A stretch of DNA of 64,000 bases from Henricia sp. BOLD:AAB3569 (Eukaryota; Echinodermata; Asteroidea; Spinulosida; Echinasteridae). Each line of letters opens with the position of its first letter. The first letter of the stretch is position 1. Under the pieces are notes generated by a model that did no database searches, had not been told where the DNA came from, and was given only the letters and a program-made list of their open reading frames with translations. Below, piece after piece: positions 21,438 to 34,400 of this stretch. Made by a program: the position numbers and the translations under genes. The stretch is taken from contig JBBELK010001623.1 of NCBI GenBank assembly GCA_037783545.1, forward strand, positions 90,269-154,268, written 5' to 3'.

Positions 21438-21711
21438 GTGTGTCCCAAATGCCGGCAAATTTGGAAATCATGGATTTTCCAACCAACTTCAAATTTTGCA
21501 TGCTCCAAACTGTATATATTCCGCACTTGTCATGCAAAATTGACAGATTTTCGCTGGGAGATGACGGAGAAATTTCAGAGTTTAGGGAAAACGGAGATCG
21601 GCTGCGTGGTTATTCCCCTAACCGTGGCTGTTGGGACACCCTGCGCATGCGCTGGTGTACATTTCTACGGCCGTTGACTCATCCCCAGATTGTGACGGGA
21701 ATTAGGTCAAA
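21438..21711 (+). repeat. Hybrid 274 bp monomer, remnant of a trimer unit
   Basis: The left half matches the first monomer of the 826 bp unit (CATGGATTTTCC). The right half matches the third (GGGAGATGACGG, GGAGATCGGC, CATCCCCAG). It is exactly 552 bp shorter than a full unit, that is, two monomers. This is the product expected from unequal crossover or single-strand annealing between monomers 1 and 3. Confidence 0.9.
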
Positions 21712-22537
21712 GTGTGTCCCAAATGCCGGCAAATTTGGAAATCATGGATTTTCCAACCAACTTCAAATTTTGCATGCTCCAAACTGTATATATTCCGCAC
21801 TTGTCATGCAAAATTGACAGATTTTCGCTGGGAAATGACGGAGAAATTTCAGAGTTTAGGGAAAACGGAGCTCGGCTGCGTTGTTATTCCCCTAACCGTG
21901 GCTGTTGGGACACCCTGCGCATGCGCCGCGCTGGTGTACATTTGTACGGCCGTTGACTCACCCCAGATTGTGACGGGAATTGGGTCAAAGTGTGTCCCAA
22001 ATGCTGGCAAATTTGGAAATCAAGGAATTTTCCAACCAACTTCAAATTTTGCATGCTCCAAACTGTATATATTCCGCACTTGTCATGCAAAATTGACAGA
22101 TTTTCGCTGGGAAATGACGGAGAAATTTCAGAGTTTAGGGAAAACGGAGCTCGGCTGCGTGGTTATTCCCCTAACCGTGGCTGTTGGGACACCCTGCGCC
22201 GCGCTGGTGTACATTTGTACGGCCGTTGACTCACCCCAGATTGTGACGGGAATTAGGTCAAAGTGTGTCCCAAATGCTGGCAAATTTGGAAATCAAGGAA
22301 TTTTCCAACCAACTTCAAATTTTGCATGCTCCAAACTGTATATATTCCGCACTTGTCATGCAAAATTGACAGATTTTCGCTGGGAGATGACGGAGAAATT
22401 TCAGAGTTTAGGGAAAACGGAGATCGGCTGCGTGGTTATTCCCCTAACCGTGGCTGTTGGGACACCCTGCGCATGCGCTGGTGTACATTTCTACGGCCGT
22501 TGACTCATCCCCAGATTGTGACGGGAATTAGGTCAAA
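21712..22537 (+). repeat. Trimer higher-order repeat, 826 bp, copy 2
   Basis: Same lengths and markers as 20612-21437, with one visible private change: CTGCGTTGTTATT near 21882. Confidence 0.92.
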
Positions 22538-23363
22538 GTGTGTCCCAAATGCCGGCAAATTTGGAAATCATGGATTTTCCAACCAACTTCAAATTTTGCA
22601 TGCTCCAAACTGTATATATTCCGCACTTGTCATGCAAAATTGACAGATTTTCGCTGGGAAATGACGGAGAAATTTCAGAGTTTAGGGAAAACGGAGCTCG
22701 GCTGCGTGGTTATTCCCCTAACCGTGGCTGTTGGGACACCCTGCGCATGCGCCGCGCTGGTGTACATTTGTACGGCCGTTGACTCACCCCAGATTGTGAC
22801 GGGAATTGGGTCAAAGTGTGTCCCAAATGCTGGCAAATTTGGAAATCAAGGAATTTTCCAACCAACTTCAAATTTTGCATGCTCCAAACTGTATATATTC
22901 CGCACTTGTCATGCAAAATTGACAGATTTTCGCTGGGAAATGACGGAGAAATTTCAGAGTTTAGGGAAAACGGAGCTCGGCTGCGTGGTTATTCCCCTAA
23001 CCGTGGCTGTTGGGACACCCTGCGCCGCGCTGGTGTACATTTGTACGGCCGTTGACTCACCCCAGATTGTGACGGGAATTAGGTCAAAGTGTGTCCCAAA
23101 TGCTGGCAAATTTGGAAATCAAGGAATTTTCCAACCAACTTCAAATTTTGCATGCTCCAAACTGTATATATTCCGCACTTGTCATGCAAAATTGACAGAT
23201 TTTCGCTGGGAGATGACGGAGAAATTTCAGAGTTTAGGGAAAACGGAGATCGGCTGCGTGGTTATTCCCCTAACCGTGGCTGTTGGGACACCCTGCGCAT
23301 GCGCTGGTGTACATTTCTACGGCCGTTGACTCATCCCCAGATTGTGACGGGAATTAGGTCAAA
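22538..23363 (+). repeat. Trimer higher-order repeat, 826 bp, copy 3
   Basis: Directly follows copy 2 with the same three monomer types and lengths. It ends with the CATCCCCAG junction. Confidence 0.92.
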
Positions 23364-23635
23364 GTGTGTCCCAAATGCCGGCAAATTTGGAAATCATGGA
23401 TTTTCCAACCAACTTCAAATTTTGCATGCTCCAAACTGTATATATTCCGCACTTGTCATGCAAAATTGACAGATTTTCGCTGGGAAATGACGGAGACATT
23501 TCAGAGTTTAGGGAAAACGGAGCTCGGCTGCGTGGTTATTCCCCTAACCGTGGCTGTTGGGACACCCTACGCCGCGCTTGTGTACATTTCTACGGCCGTT
23601 GACTCACCCCAGATTGTGACGGGAATTAGGTCAAA

Positions 23636-24466
23636 GTGTGTCCCAAATGCCGGCAAATTTGGAAATCAAGGAATTTTCCAACCAACTTCAAATTTTGCAT
23701 GCTCCAAACTGTATATATTCCGCACTTGTCATGCAAAATTGACAGATTTTCGCTGGGAAATGACGGAGAAATTTCAGAGTTTAGGGAAAACGGAGCTCGG
23801 CTGCGTGGTTATTCCCCTAACCGTGGCTGTTGGGACACCCTGCGCATGCGCCGCGCTGGTGTACATTTGTACGGCCGTTGACTCACCCCAGATTGTGACG
23901 GGAATTGGGTCAAAGTGTGTCCCAAATGCCGGCAAATTTGGAAATCAAGGAATTTTCCAACCAACTTCAAATTTTGCATGCTCCAAACTGTATATATTCC
24001 GCACTTGTCATGCAAAATTGACAGATTTTCGCTGGGAAATGACGGAGAAATTTCAGAGTTTAGGGAAAACGGAGCTCGGCTGCGTGGTTATTCCCCTAAC
24101 CGTGGCTGTTGGGACACCCTGCGCATGCGCCGCGCTGGTGTACATTTGTACGGCCGTTGACTCACCCCAGATTGTGACGGGAATTGGGTCAAAGTGTGTC
24201 CAAAATGCCGGCAAATTTGGAAATCAAGGAATTTTCCAACCAACTTCAAATTTTGCATGCTCCAAACTGTATATATTCCGCACTTGTCATGCAAAATTGA
24301 CAGATTTTCGCTGGGAAATGACGGAGAAATTTCAGAGTTTAGGGAAAACGGAGCTCGGCTGCGTGGTTATTCCCCTAACCGTGGCTGTTGGGACACCCTG
24401 CGCCGCGCTTGTGTACATTTCTACGGCCGTTGACTCACCCCAGATTGTGACGGGAATTAGGTCAAA
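23636..24466 (+). repeat. Trimer higher-order repeat, 831 bp (GGGTCAAAG type), copy 1
   Basis: Monomers of 279, 279 and 273 bp. The second and third are entered through GGGTCAAAG, and the third has GTGTGTCCAAAATG. It repeats directly at 24467, and a third copy is recognisable at 29992-30822. Confidence 0.9.
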
Positions 24467-25297
24467 GTGTGTCCCAAATGCCGGCAAATTTGGAAATCAA
24501 GGAATTTTCCAACCAACTTCAAATTTTGCATGCTCCAAACTGTATATATTCCGCACTTGTCATGCAAAATTGACAGATTTTCGCTGGGAAATGACGGAGA
24601 AATTTCAGAGTTTAGGGAAAACGGAGCTCGGCTGCGTGGTTATTCCCCTAACCGTGGCTGTTGGGACACCCTGCGCATGCGCCGCGCTGGTGTACATTTG
24701 TACGGCCGTTGACTCACCCCAGATTGTGACGGGAATTGGGTCAAAGTGTGTCCCAAATGCCGGCAAATTTGGAAATCAAGGAATTTTCCAACCAACTTCA
24801 AATTTTGCATGCTCCAAACTGTATATATTCCGCACTTGTCATGCAAAATTGACAGATTTTCGCTGGGAAATGACGGAGAAATTTCAGAGTTTAGGGAAAA
24901 CGGAGCTCGGCTGCGTGGTTATTCCCCTAACCGTGGCTGTTGGGACACCCTGCGCATGCGCCGCGCTGGTGTACATTTGTACGGCCGTTGACTCACCCCA
25001 GATTGTGACGGGAATTGGGTCAAAGTGTGTCCAAAATGCCGGCAAATTTGGAAATCAAGGAATTTTCCAACCAACTTCAAATTTTGCATGCTCCAAACTG
25101 TATATATTCCGCACTTGTCATGCAAAATTGACAGATTTTCGCTGGGAAATGACGGAGAAATTTCAGAGTTTAGGGAAAACGGAGCTCGGCTGCGTGGTTA
25201 TTCCCCTAACCGTGGCTGTTGGGACACCCTGCGCCGCGCTGGTGTACATTTGTACGGCCGTTGACTCACCCCAGATTGTGACGGGAATTAGGTCAAA
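24467..25297 (+). repeat. Trimer higher-order repeat, 831 bp (GGGTCAAAG type), copy 2
   Basis: Same order and lengths as 23636-24466. The right end has GCGCTGGTGTACATTTG in place of GCGCTTGTGTACATTTC. Confidence 0.9.
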
Positions 25298-27231
25298 GTG
25301 TGTCCCAAATGCTGGCAAATTTGGAAATCAAGGAATTTTCCAACCAACTTCAAATTTTGCATGCTCCAAACTGTATATATTCCGCACTTGTCATGCAAAA
25401 TTGACAGATTTTCGCTGGGAGATGACGGAGATAATTTCAGAGTTTAGGGAAAACGGAGATCGGCTGCGTGGTTATTCCCCTAACCGTGGCTGTTGGGACA
25501 CCCTGCGCATGCGCTGGTGTACATTTCTACGGCCGTTGACTCATCCCCAGATTGTGACGGGAATTAGGTCAAAGTGTGTCCCAAATGCCGGCAAATTTGG
25601 AAATCATGGATTTTCCAACCAACTTCAAATTTTGCATGCTCCAAACTGTATATATTCCGCACTTGTCATGCAAAATTGACAGATTTTCGCTGGGAAATGA
25701 CGGAGAAATTTTAGAGTTTAGGGAAAACGGAGCTCGGCTGCATGGTTATTCCCCTAACCGTGGCTGTTGGGACACCCTGCGCATGCGCCGCGCTGGTGTA
25801 CATTTGTACGGCCGTTGACTCACCCCAGATTGTGACGGGAATTGGGTCAAAGTGTGTCCAAAATGCCGGCAAATTTGGAAATCAAGGAATTTTCCAACCA
25901 ACTTCAAATTTTGCATGCTCCAAACTGTATATATTCCGCACTTGTCATGCAAAATTGACAGATTTTCGCTGGGAAATGACGGAGAAATTTCAGAGTTTAG
26001 GGAAAACGGAGCTCGGCTGCGTGGTTATTCCCCTAACCGTGGCTGTTGGGACACCCTGCGCCGCGCTGGTGTACATTTGTACGGCCGTTGACTCACCCCA
26101 GATTGTGACGGGAATTAGGTCAAAGTGTGTCCCAAATGCTGGCAAATTTGGAAATCAAGGAATTTTCCAACCAACTTCAAATTTTGCATGCTCCAAACTG
26201 TATATATTCCGCACTTGTCATGCAAAATTGACAGATTTTCGCTGGGAGATGACGGAGAAATTTCAGAGTTTAGGGAAAACGGAGATCGGCTGCGTGGTTA
26301 TTCCCCTAACCGTGGCTGTTGGGACACCCTGCGCATGCGCTGGTGTACATTTCTACGGCCGTTGACTCATCCCCAGATTGTGACGGGAATTAGGTCAAAG
26401 TGTGTCCCAAATGCCGGCAAATTTGGAAATCATGGATTTTCCAACCAACTTCAAATTTTGCATGCTCCAAACTGTATATATTCCGCACTTGTCATGCAAA
26501 ATTGACAGATTTTCGCTGGGAAATGACGGAGAAATTTTAGAGTTTAGGGAAAACGGAGCTCGGCTGCGTGGTTATTCCCCTAACCGTGGCTGTTGGGACA
26601 CCCTGCGCATGCGCCGCGCTGGTGTACATTTGTACGGCCGTTGACTCACCCCAGATTGTGACGGGAATTGGGTCAAAGTGTGTCCCAAATGCCGGCAAAT
26701 TTGGAAATCAAGGAATTTTCCAACCAACTTCAAATTTTGCATGCTCCAAACTGTATATATTCCGCACTTGTCATGCAAAATTGACAGATTTTCGCTGGGA
26801 AATGACGGAGAAATTTCAGAGTTTAGGGAAAACGGAGCTCGGCTGCGTGGTTATTCCCCTAACCGTGGCTGTTGGGACACCCTGCGCATGCGCCGCGCTG
26901 GTGTACATTTGTACGGCCGTTGACTCACCCCAGATTGTGACGGGAATTAGGTCAAAGTGTGTCCCAAATGCTGGCAAATTTGGAAATCAAGGAATTTTCC
27001 AACCAACTTCAAATTTTGCATGCTCCAAACTGTATATATTCCGCACTTGTCATGCAAAATTGACAGATTTTCGCTGGGAGATGACGGAGAAATTTCAGAG
27101 TTTAGGGAAAACGGAGATCGGCTGCGTGGTTATTCCCCTAACCGTGGCTGTTGGGACACCCTGCGCATGCGCTGGTGTACATTTCTACGGCCGTTGACTC
27201 ATCCCCAGATTGTGACGGGAATTAGGTCAAA
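25298..27231 (+). repeat. Mixed trimers, 826 and 832 bp
   Basis: Monomers at 25574, 25852 and 26125 (278, 273, 275 bp) and at 26400, 26678 and 26957 (278, 279, 275 bp) repeat the CATGGATTTTCC ... GGGAGATGACGG ... CATCCCCAG order. The first monomer of each carries GAAATTTTAGAG. The unit starting at 25298 has an extra base in GGAGATAATTTC near 25429. Confidence 0.85.
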
Positions 27232-28614
27232 GTGTGTCCCAAATGCCGGCAAATTTGGAAATCATGGATTTTCCAACCAACTTCAAATTTTGCATGCTCC
27301 AAACTGTATATATTCCGCACTTGTCATGCAAAATTGACAGATTTTCGCTGGGAAATGACGGAGAAATTTCAGAGTTTAGGGAAAACGGAGCTCGGCTGCG
27401 TGGTTATTCCCCTAACCGTGGCTGTTGGGACACCCTGCGCATGCGCCGCGCTGGTGTACATTTGTACGGCCGTTGACTCACCCCAGATTGTGACGGGAAT
27501 TGGGTCAAAGTGTGTCCCAAATGCCGGCAAATTTGGAAATCAAGGAATTTTCCAACCAACTTCAAATTTTGCATGCTCCAAACTGTATATATTCCGCACT
27601 TGTCATGCAAAATTGACAGATTTTCGCTGGGAAATGACGGATAAATTTCAGAGTTTAGGGAAAACGGAGCTCGGCTGCGTGGTTATTCCCCTAACCGTGG
27701 CTGTTGGGACACCCTGCGCATGCGCCGCGCTGGTGTACATTTGTACGGCCTTTGACTCACCCCAGATTGTGACGGGAATTGGGTCAAAGTGTGTCCCAAA
27801 TGCCGGCAAATTTGGAAATCAAGGAATTTTCCAACCAACTTCAAATTTTGCATGCTCCAAACTGTATATATTCCGCACTTGTCATGCAAAATTGACAGAT
27901 TTTCGCTGGGAAATGACGGATAAATTTCAGTGTTTAGGGAAAACGGAGCTCGGCTGCGTGGTTATTCCCCTAACCGTGGCTGTTGGGACACCCTGCGCAT
28001 GCGCTGGTGTACATTTCTAAGGCCGTTGACTCACCCCAGATTGTGACAGGAATTAGGTCAAAGTGTGTCCCAAATGCCGGCAAATTTGGAAATCAAGGAA
28101 TTTTCCAACCAACTTCAAATTTTGCATGCTCCAAACTGTATATATTCCGCACTTGTCATGCAAAATTGACAGATTTTCGCTGGGAAATGACGGAGAAATT
28201 TCAGAGTTTAGGGAAAACGGAGCTCGGCTGCGTGGTTATTCCCCTAACCGTGGCTGTTGGGACACCCTGCGCCGCGCTTGTGTACATTTCTACGGCCGTT
28301 GACTCACCCCAGATTGTGACGGGAATTAGGTCAAAGTGTGTCCCAAATGCCGGCAAATTTGGAAATCAAGGAATTTTCCAACCAACTTCAAATTTTGCAT
28401 GCTCCAAACTGTATATATTCCGCACTTGTCATGCAAAATTGACAGATTTTCGCTGGGAAATGACGGAGAAATTTCAGAGTTTAGGGAAAACGGAGCTCGG
28501 CTGCGTGGTTATTCCCCTAACCGTGGCTGTTGGGACACCCTGCGCATGCGCCGCGCTGGTGTACATTTGTACGGCCGTTGACTCACCCCAGATTGTGACG
28601 GGAATTAGGTCAAA

Positions 28615-30549
28615 GTGTGTCCCAAATGCCGGCAAATTTGGAAATCAAGGAATTTTCCAACCAACTTCAAATTTTGCATGCTCCAAACTGTATATATTCC
28701 GCACTTGTCATGCAAAATTGACAGATTTTCGCTGGGAAATGACGGAGAAATTTCAGAGTTTAGGGAAAACGGAGCTCGGCTGCGTGGTTATTCCCCTAAC
28801 CGTGGCTGTTGGGACACCCTGCGCCGCGCTGGTGTACATTTGTACGGCCGTTGACTCACCCCAGATTGTGACGGGAATTAGGTCAAAGTGTGTCCCAAAT
28901 GCTGGCAAATTTGGAAATCAAGGAATTTTCCAACCAACTTCAAATTTTGCATGCTCCAAACTGTATATATTCCGCACTTGTCATGCAAAATTGACAGATT
29001 TTCGCTGGGAAATGACGGAGAAATTTCAGAGTTTAGGGAAAACGGAGCTAGGCTGCGTGGTTATTCCCCTAACCGTGGCTGTTGGGACACCCTGCGCATG
29101 CGCCGCGCTGGTGTACATTTGTACGGCCGTTGACTCACCCCAGATTGTGACGGGAATTGGGTCAAAGTGTGTCCCAAATGCCGGCAAATTTGGAAATCAA
29201 GGAATTTTCCAACCAACTTCAAATTTTGCATGCTCCAAACTGTATATATTCCGCACTTGTCATGCAAAATTGACAGATTTTCGCTGGGAAATGACGGAGA
29301 AATTTCAGAGTTTAGGGAAAACGGAGCTCGGCTGCGTGGTTATTCCCCTAACCGTGGCTGTTGGGACACCCTGCGCATGCGCCGCGCTGGTGTACATTTG
29401 TACGGCCGTTGACTCACTCCAGATTGTGACAGGAATTAGGTCAAAGTGTGTCCCAAATGGCGGCAAATTTGGAAATCAAGGAATTTTCCAACCAACTTCA
29501 AATTTTGCATGCTCCAAACTGTATATATTCCGCACTTGTCATGCAAAATTGACAGATTTTCGCTGGGAAATGACGGAGAAATTTCAGAGTTTAGGGAAAA
29601 CGGAGCTCGGCTGCGTGGTTATTCCCCTAACCGTGGCTGTTGGGACACCCTGCGCCGCGCTTGTGTACATTTCTACGGCCGTTGACTCACCCCAGATTGT
29701 GACAGGAATTAGGTCAAAGTGTGTCCCAAATGCCGGCAAATTTGGAAATCAAGGAATTTTCCAACCAACTTCAAATTTTGCATGCTCCAAACTGTATATA
29801 TTCCGCACTTGTCATGCAAAATTGACAGATTTTCGCTGGGAAATGACGGAGAAATTTCAGAGTTTAGGGAAAACGGAGCTCGGCTGCGTGGTTATTCCCC
29901 TAACCGTGGCTGTTGGGACACCCTGCGCCGCGCTTGTGTACATTTCTACGGCCGTTGACTCACCCCAGATTGTGACGGGAATTAGGTCAAAGTGTGTCCC
30001 AAATGCCGGCAAATTTGGAAATCAAGGAATTTTCCAACCAACTTCAAATTTTGCATGCTCCAAACTGTATATATTCCGCACTTGTCATGCAAAATTGACA
30101 GATTTTCGCTGGGAAATGACGGAGAAATTTCAGAGTTTAGGGAAAACGGAGCTCGGCTGCGTGGTTATTCCCCTAACCGTGGCTGTTGGGACACCCTGCG
30201 CATGCGCCGCGCTGGTGTACATTTGTACGGCCGTTGACTCACCCCAGATTGTGACGGGAATTGGGTCAAAGTGTGTCCCAAATGCCGGCAAATTTGGAAA
30301 TCAAGGAATTTTCCAACCAACTTCAAATTTTGCATGCTCCAAACTGTATATATTCCGCACTTGTCATGCAAAATTGACAGATTTTCGCTGGGAAATGACG
30401 GAGAAATTTCAGAGTTTAGGGAAAACGGAGCTCGGCTGCGTGGTTATTCCCCTAACCGTGGCTGTTGGGACACCCTGCGCATGCGCCGCGCTGGTGTACA
30501 TTTGTACGGCCGTTGACTCACCCCAGATTGTGACGGGAATTGGGTCAAA
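28615..30549 (+). repeat. Second 7-mer higher-order repeat, 1935 bp, copy 1
   Basis: Monomer lengths 273, 279, 279, 273, 273, 279, 279. The length equals the 1006-4875 unit by coincidence of composition: the length order and the markers differ (AATGCTGGC at 28908, AATGGCGGC at 29457, GACAGGAATT at 29428 and 29701). Confidence 0.7.
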
Positions 30550-32480
30550 GTGTGTCCAAAATGCCGGCAAATTTGGAAATCAAGGAATTTTCCAACCAAC
30601 TTCAAATTTTGCATGCTCCAAACTGTATATATTCCGCACTTGTCATGCAAAATTGACAGATTTTCGCTGGGAAATGACGGAGAAATTTCAGAGTTTAGGG
30701 AAAACGGAGCTCGGCTGCGTGGTTATTCCCCTAACCGTGGCTGTTGGGACACCCTGCGCCGCGCTGGTGTACATTTGTACGGCCGTTGACTCACCCCAGA
30801 TTGTGACGGGAATTAGGTCAAAGTGTGTCCCAAATGCTGGCAAATTTGGAAATCAAGGAATTTTCCAACCAACTTCAAATTTTGCATGCTCCAAACTGTA
30901 TATATTCCGCACTTGTCATGCAAAATTGACAGATTTTCGCTGGGAAATGACGGAGAAATTTCAGAGTTTAGGGAAAACGGAGCTCGGCTGCGTGGTTATT
31001 CCCCTAACCGTGGCTGTTGGGACACCCTGCGCATGCGCCGCGCTGGTGTACATTTGTACGGCCGTTGACTCACCCCAGATTGTGACGGGAATTGGGTCAA
31101 AGTGTGTCCCAAATGCCGGCAAATTTGGAAATCAAGGAATTTTCCAACCAACTTCAAATTTTGCATGCTCCAAACTGTATATATTCCGCACTTGTCATGC
31201 AAAATTGACAGATTTTCGCTGGGAAATGACGGAGAAATTTCAGAGTTTAGGGAAAACGGAGCTCGGCTGCGTGGTTATTCCCCTAACCGTGGCTGTTGGG
31301 ACACCCTGCGCATGCGCCGCGCTGGTGTACATTTGTACGGCCGTTGACTCACCCCAGATTGTGACGGGAATTAGGTCAAAGTGTGTCCCAAATGCCGGCA
31401 AATTTGGAAATCAAGGAATTTTCCAACCAACTTCAAATTTTGCATGCTCCAAACTGTATATATTCCGCACTTGTCATGCAAAATTGACAGATTTTCGCTG
31501 GGAAATGACGGAGAAATTTCAGAGTTTAGGGAAAACGGAGCTCGGCTGCGTGGTTATTCCCCTAACCGTGGCTGTTGGAACACCCTGCGCCGCGCTGGTG
31601 TACATTTCTACGGCCGTTGACTCACCCCAGATTGTGACAGGAATTAGGTCAAAGTGTGTCCCAAATGCCGGCAAATTTGGAAATCAAGGAATTTTCCAAC
31701 CAACTTCAAATTTTGCATGCTCCAAACTGTATATATTCCGCACTTGTCATGCAAAATTGACAGATTTTCGCTGGGAAATGACGGAGAAATTTCAGAGTTT
31801 AGGGAAAACGGAGCTCGGCTGCGTGGTTATTCCCCTAACCGTGGCTGTTGGGACACCCTGCGCCGCGCTGGTGTACATTTCTACGGCCGTTGACTCACCC
31901 CAGATTGTGACGGGAATTAGGTCAAAGTGTGTCCCAAATGCCGGCAAATTTGGAAATCAAGGAATTTTCCAACCAACTTCAAATTTTGCATGCTCCAAAC
32001 TGTATATATTCCGCACTTGTCATGCAAAATTGACAGATTTTCGCTGGGAAATGACGGAGAAATTTCAGAGTTTAGGGAAAACGGAGCTCGGCTGCGTAGT
32101 TATTCCCCTAACCGTGGCTGTTGGGACACCCTGCGCATGCGCTGGTTTACATTTCTACGGCCGTTGACTCACCCCAGATTGTGACGGGAATTAGGTCAAA
32201 GTGTGTCCCAAATGCCGGCAAATTTGGAAATCAAGGAATTTTCCAACCAACTTCAAATTTTGCATGCTCCCAAACTGTATATATTCCGCACTTGTCATGC
32301 AAAATTGACATATTTTCGCTGGGAAATGACGGAGAAATTTCAGAGTTTAGGGAAAACGGAGCTCGGCTGCGTGGTTATTCCCCTAACCGTGGCTGTTGGG
32401 ACACCCTGCGCATGCGCCGCGCTGGTGTACATTTGTACGGCCGTTGACTCACCCCAGATTGTGACGGGAATTAGGTCAAA
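30550..32480 (+). repeat. Second 7-mer higher-order repeat, copy 2 (diverged end)
   Basis: Follows the same order as 28615-30549 (AATGCTGGC at 30834, GACAGGAATT at 31634), but the last two monomers are of the 274-type and CATATTTT types. Copy 2 therefore grades into the next family. Confidence 0.6.
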
Positions 32481-33307
32481 GTGTGTCCCAAATGCCGGCA
32501 AATTTGGAAATCAAGGAATTTTTCAACCAACTTCAAATTTTGCATGCTCCAAACTGTATATATTCCGCACTTGTCATGCAAAATTGACAGATTTTCGCTG
32601 GACAATGACGGAGAAATTTCAGAGTTTAGGGAAAACGGAGCTCGGCTGCGTGGTTATTCCCCTAACCGTGGCGGTTGGGACACCCTGCGCATGCGCTGGT
32701 TTACATTTCTACGGCCGTTGACTCACCCCAGATTGTGACGGGAATTAGGTCAAAGTGTGTCCCAAATGCCAGAAAATTTGGAAATCAAGGAATTTTCCAA
32801 CCAACTTCAAATTTTGCATGCTCCAAACTGTATATATTCCGCACTTGTCATGCAAAATTGACAGATTTTCGCTGGGAAATGACGGAGAAATTTCAGAGTT
32901 TAGGGAAAACGGAGCTCGGCTGCGTGGTTATTCCCCTAACCGTGGCTGTTGGGACACCCTGCGCATGCGCCGCGCTGGTGTACATTTGTACGGCCGTTGA
33001 CTCACCCCAGATTGTGACGGGAATTAGGGCAAAGTGTGTCCCAAATGCCGGCAAATTTGGAAATCAAGGAATTTTCCAACCAACTTCAAATTTTGCATGC
33101 TCCAAACTGTATATACTCCGCACTTGTCATGCAAAATTGACAGATTTTCGCTGGGAAATGACGGAGAAATTTCAGAGTTTAGGGAAAACGGAGCTCGGCT
33201 GCGTGGTTATTCCCCTAACCGTGGCTGTTGGGACACCCTGCGCATGCGCTGGTTTACATTTCTACGGCCGTTGACTCACCCCAGATTGTGACGGGAATTA
33301 GGTCAAA
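31927..33307 (+). repeat. Five-monomer block, clean copy
   Basis: Ordered markers: CTGCGTAGTT (32092), CATATTTTCGC (32309), GTGGCGGTTGG (32668), GCCAGAAAATTT (32768) and TATACTCCGC (33112). The same series returns at 35220-36594. Confidence 0.85.
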
Positions 33308-34400
33308 GTGTGTCCCAAATGCCGGCAAATTTGGAAATCAAGGAATTTTCTAACCAACTTCAAATTTTGCATGCTCCAAACTGTATATATTCCGCACTTG
33401 TCATGCAAAATTGACAGATTTTCGCTGGGAAATGACGGAGAAATTTCAGAGTTTAGGGAAAACGGAGCTCGGCTGCGTGGTTATTCCCCTAACCGTGGCT
33501 GTTGGAACACCCTGCGCCGCGCTGGTGTACATTTCTACGGCCGTTGACTCACCCCAGATTGTGACGGGAATTAGGTCAAAGTGTGTCCCAAATGCCGGCA
33601 AATTTGGAAATCAAGGAATTTTCCAACCAACTTCAAATTTTGCATGCTCCAAACTGTATATATTCCGCACTTGTCATGCAAAATTGACAGATTTTCGCTG
33701 GGAAATGACGGAGAAATTTCAGAGTTTAGGGAAAACGGAGCTCGGCTGCGTGGTTATTCCCCTAACCGTGGCTGTTGGGACACCCTGCGCCGCGCTGGTG
33801 TACATTTGTACGGCCGTTGACTCACCCCAGATTGTGACGGGAATTAGGTCAAAGTGTGTCCCAAAGGCCGGCAAATTTGGAAATCAAGGAATTTTCCAAC
33901 CAACTTCAAATTTTGCATGCTCCAAACTGTATATATTCCACACTTGTCATGCAAAATTGACAGATTTTCGCTAGGAAATGACGGAGAAATCTCAGAGTTT
34001 AGGGAAAACGGAGCTCGGCTGCGTGGTTATTCCCCTAACCGTGGCTGTTGGGACACCCTGCGCCGCGCTGGTGTACATTTGTACGGCCGTTGACTCACCC
34101 CAGATTGTGACGGGAATTAGGTCAAAGTGTGTCCCAAATGCCGGCAAATTTGGAAATCAAGGAATTTTCTAACCAACTTCAAATTTTGCATGCTCCAAAC
34201 TGTATATATTCCGCACTTGTCATGCAAAATTGACAGATTTTCGCTGGGAAATGACGGAGAAATTTCAGAGTTTAGGGAAAACGGAGCTCGGCTGCGTGGT
34301 TATTCCCCTAACCGTGGCTGTTGGGACACCCTGCGCATGCGCTGGTTTACATTTCTACGGCCGTTGACTCACCCCAGATTGTGACGGGAATTAGGTCAAA
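33308..34400 (+). repeat. Tetramer higher-order repeat, 1093 bp, copy 1
   Basis: Monomers of 273, 273, 273 and 274 bp marked by TTTTCTAACC, GTTGGAACACC, CCAAAGGCCGGC, ATTCCACAC and CGCTAGGAAATG with GAAATCTCAG. Copy 2 starts at 34401. A third version without CGCTAGG starts at 43408. Confidence 0.92.

Noticed and set aside
23809..24015. Minus-strand frames of 66-82 codons recurring in the middle of the array
   Set aside because: The same satellite read on the other strand. They appear only where particular point variants remove a stop.
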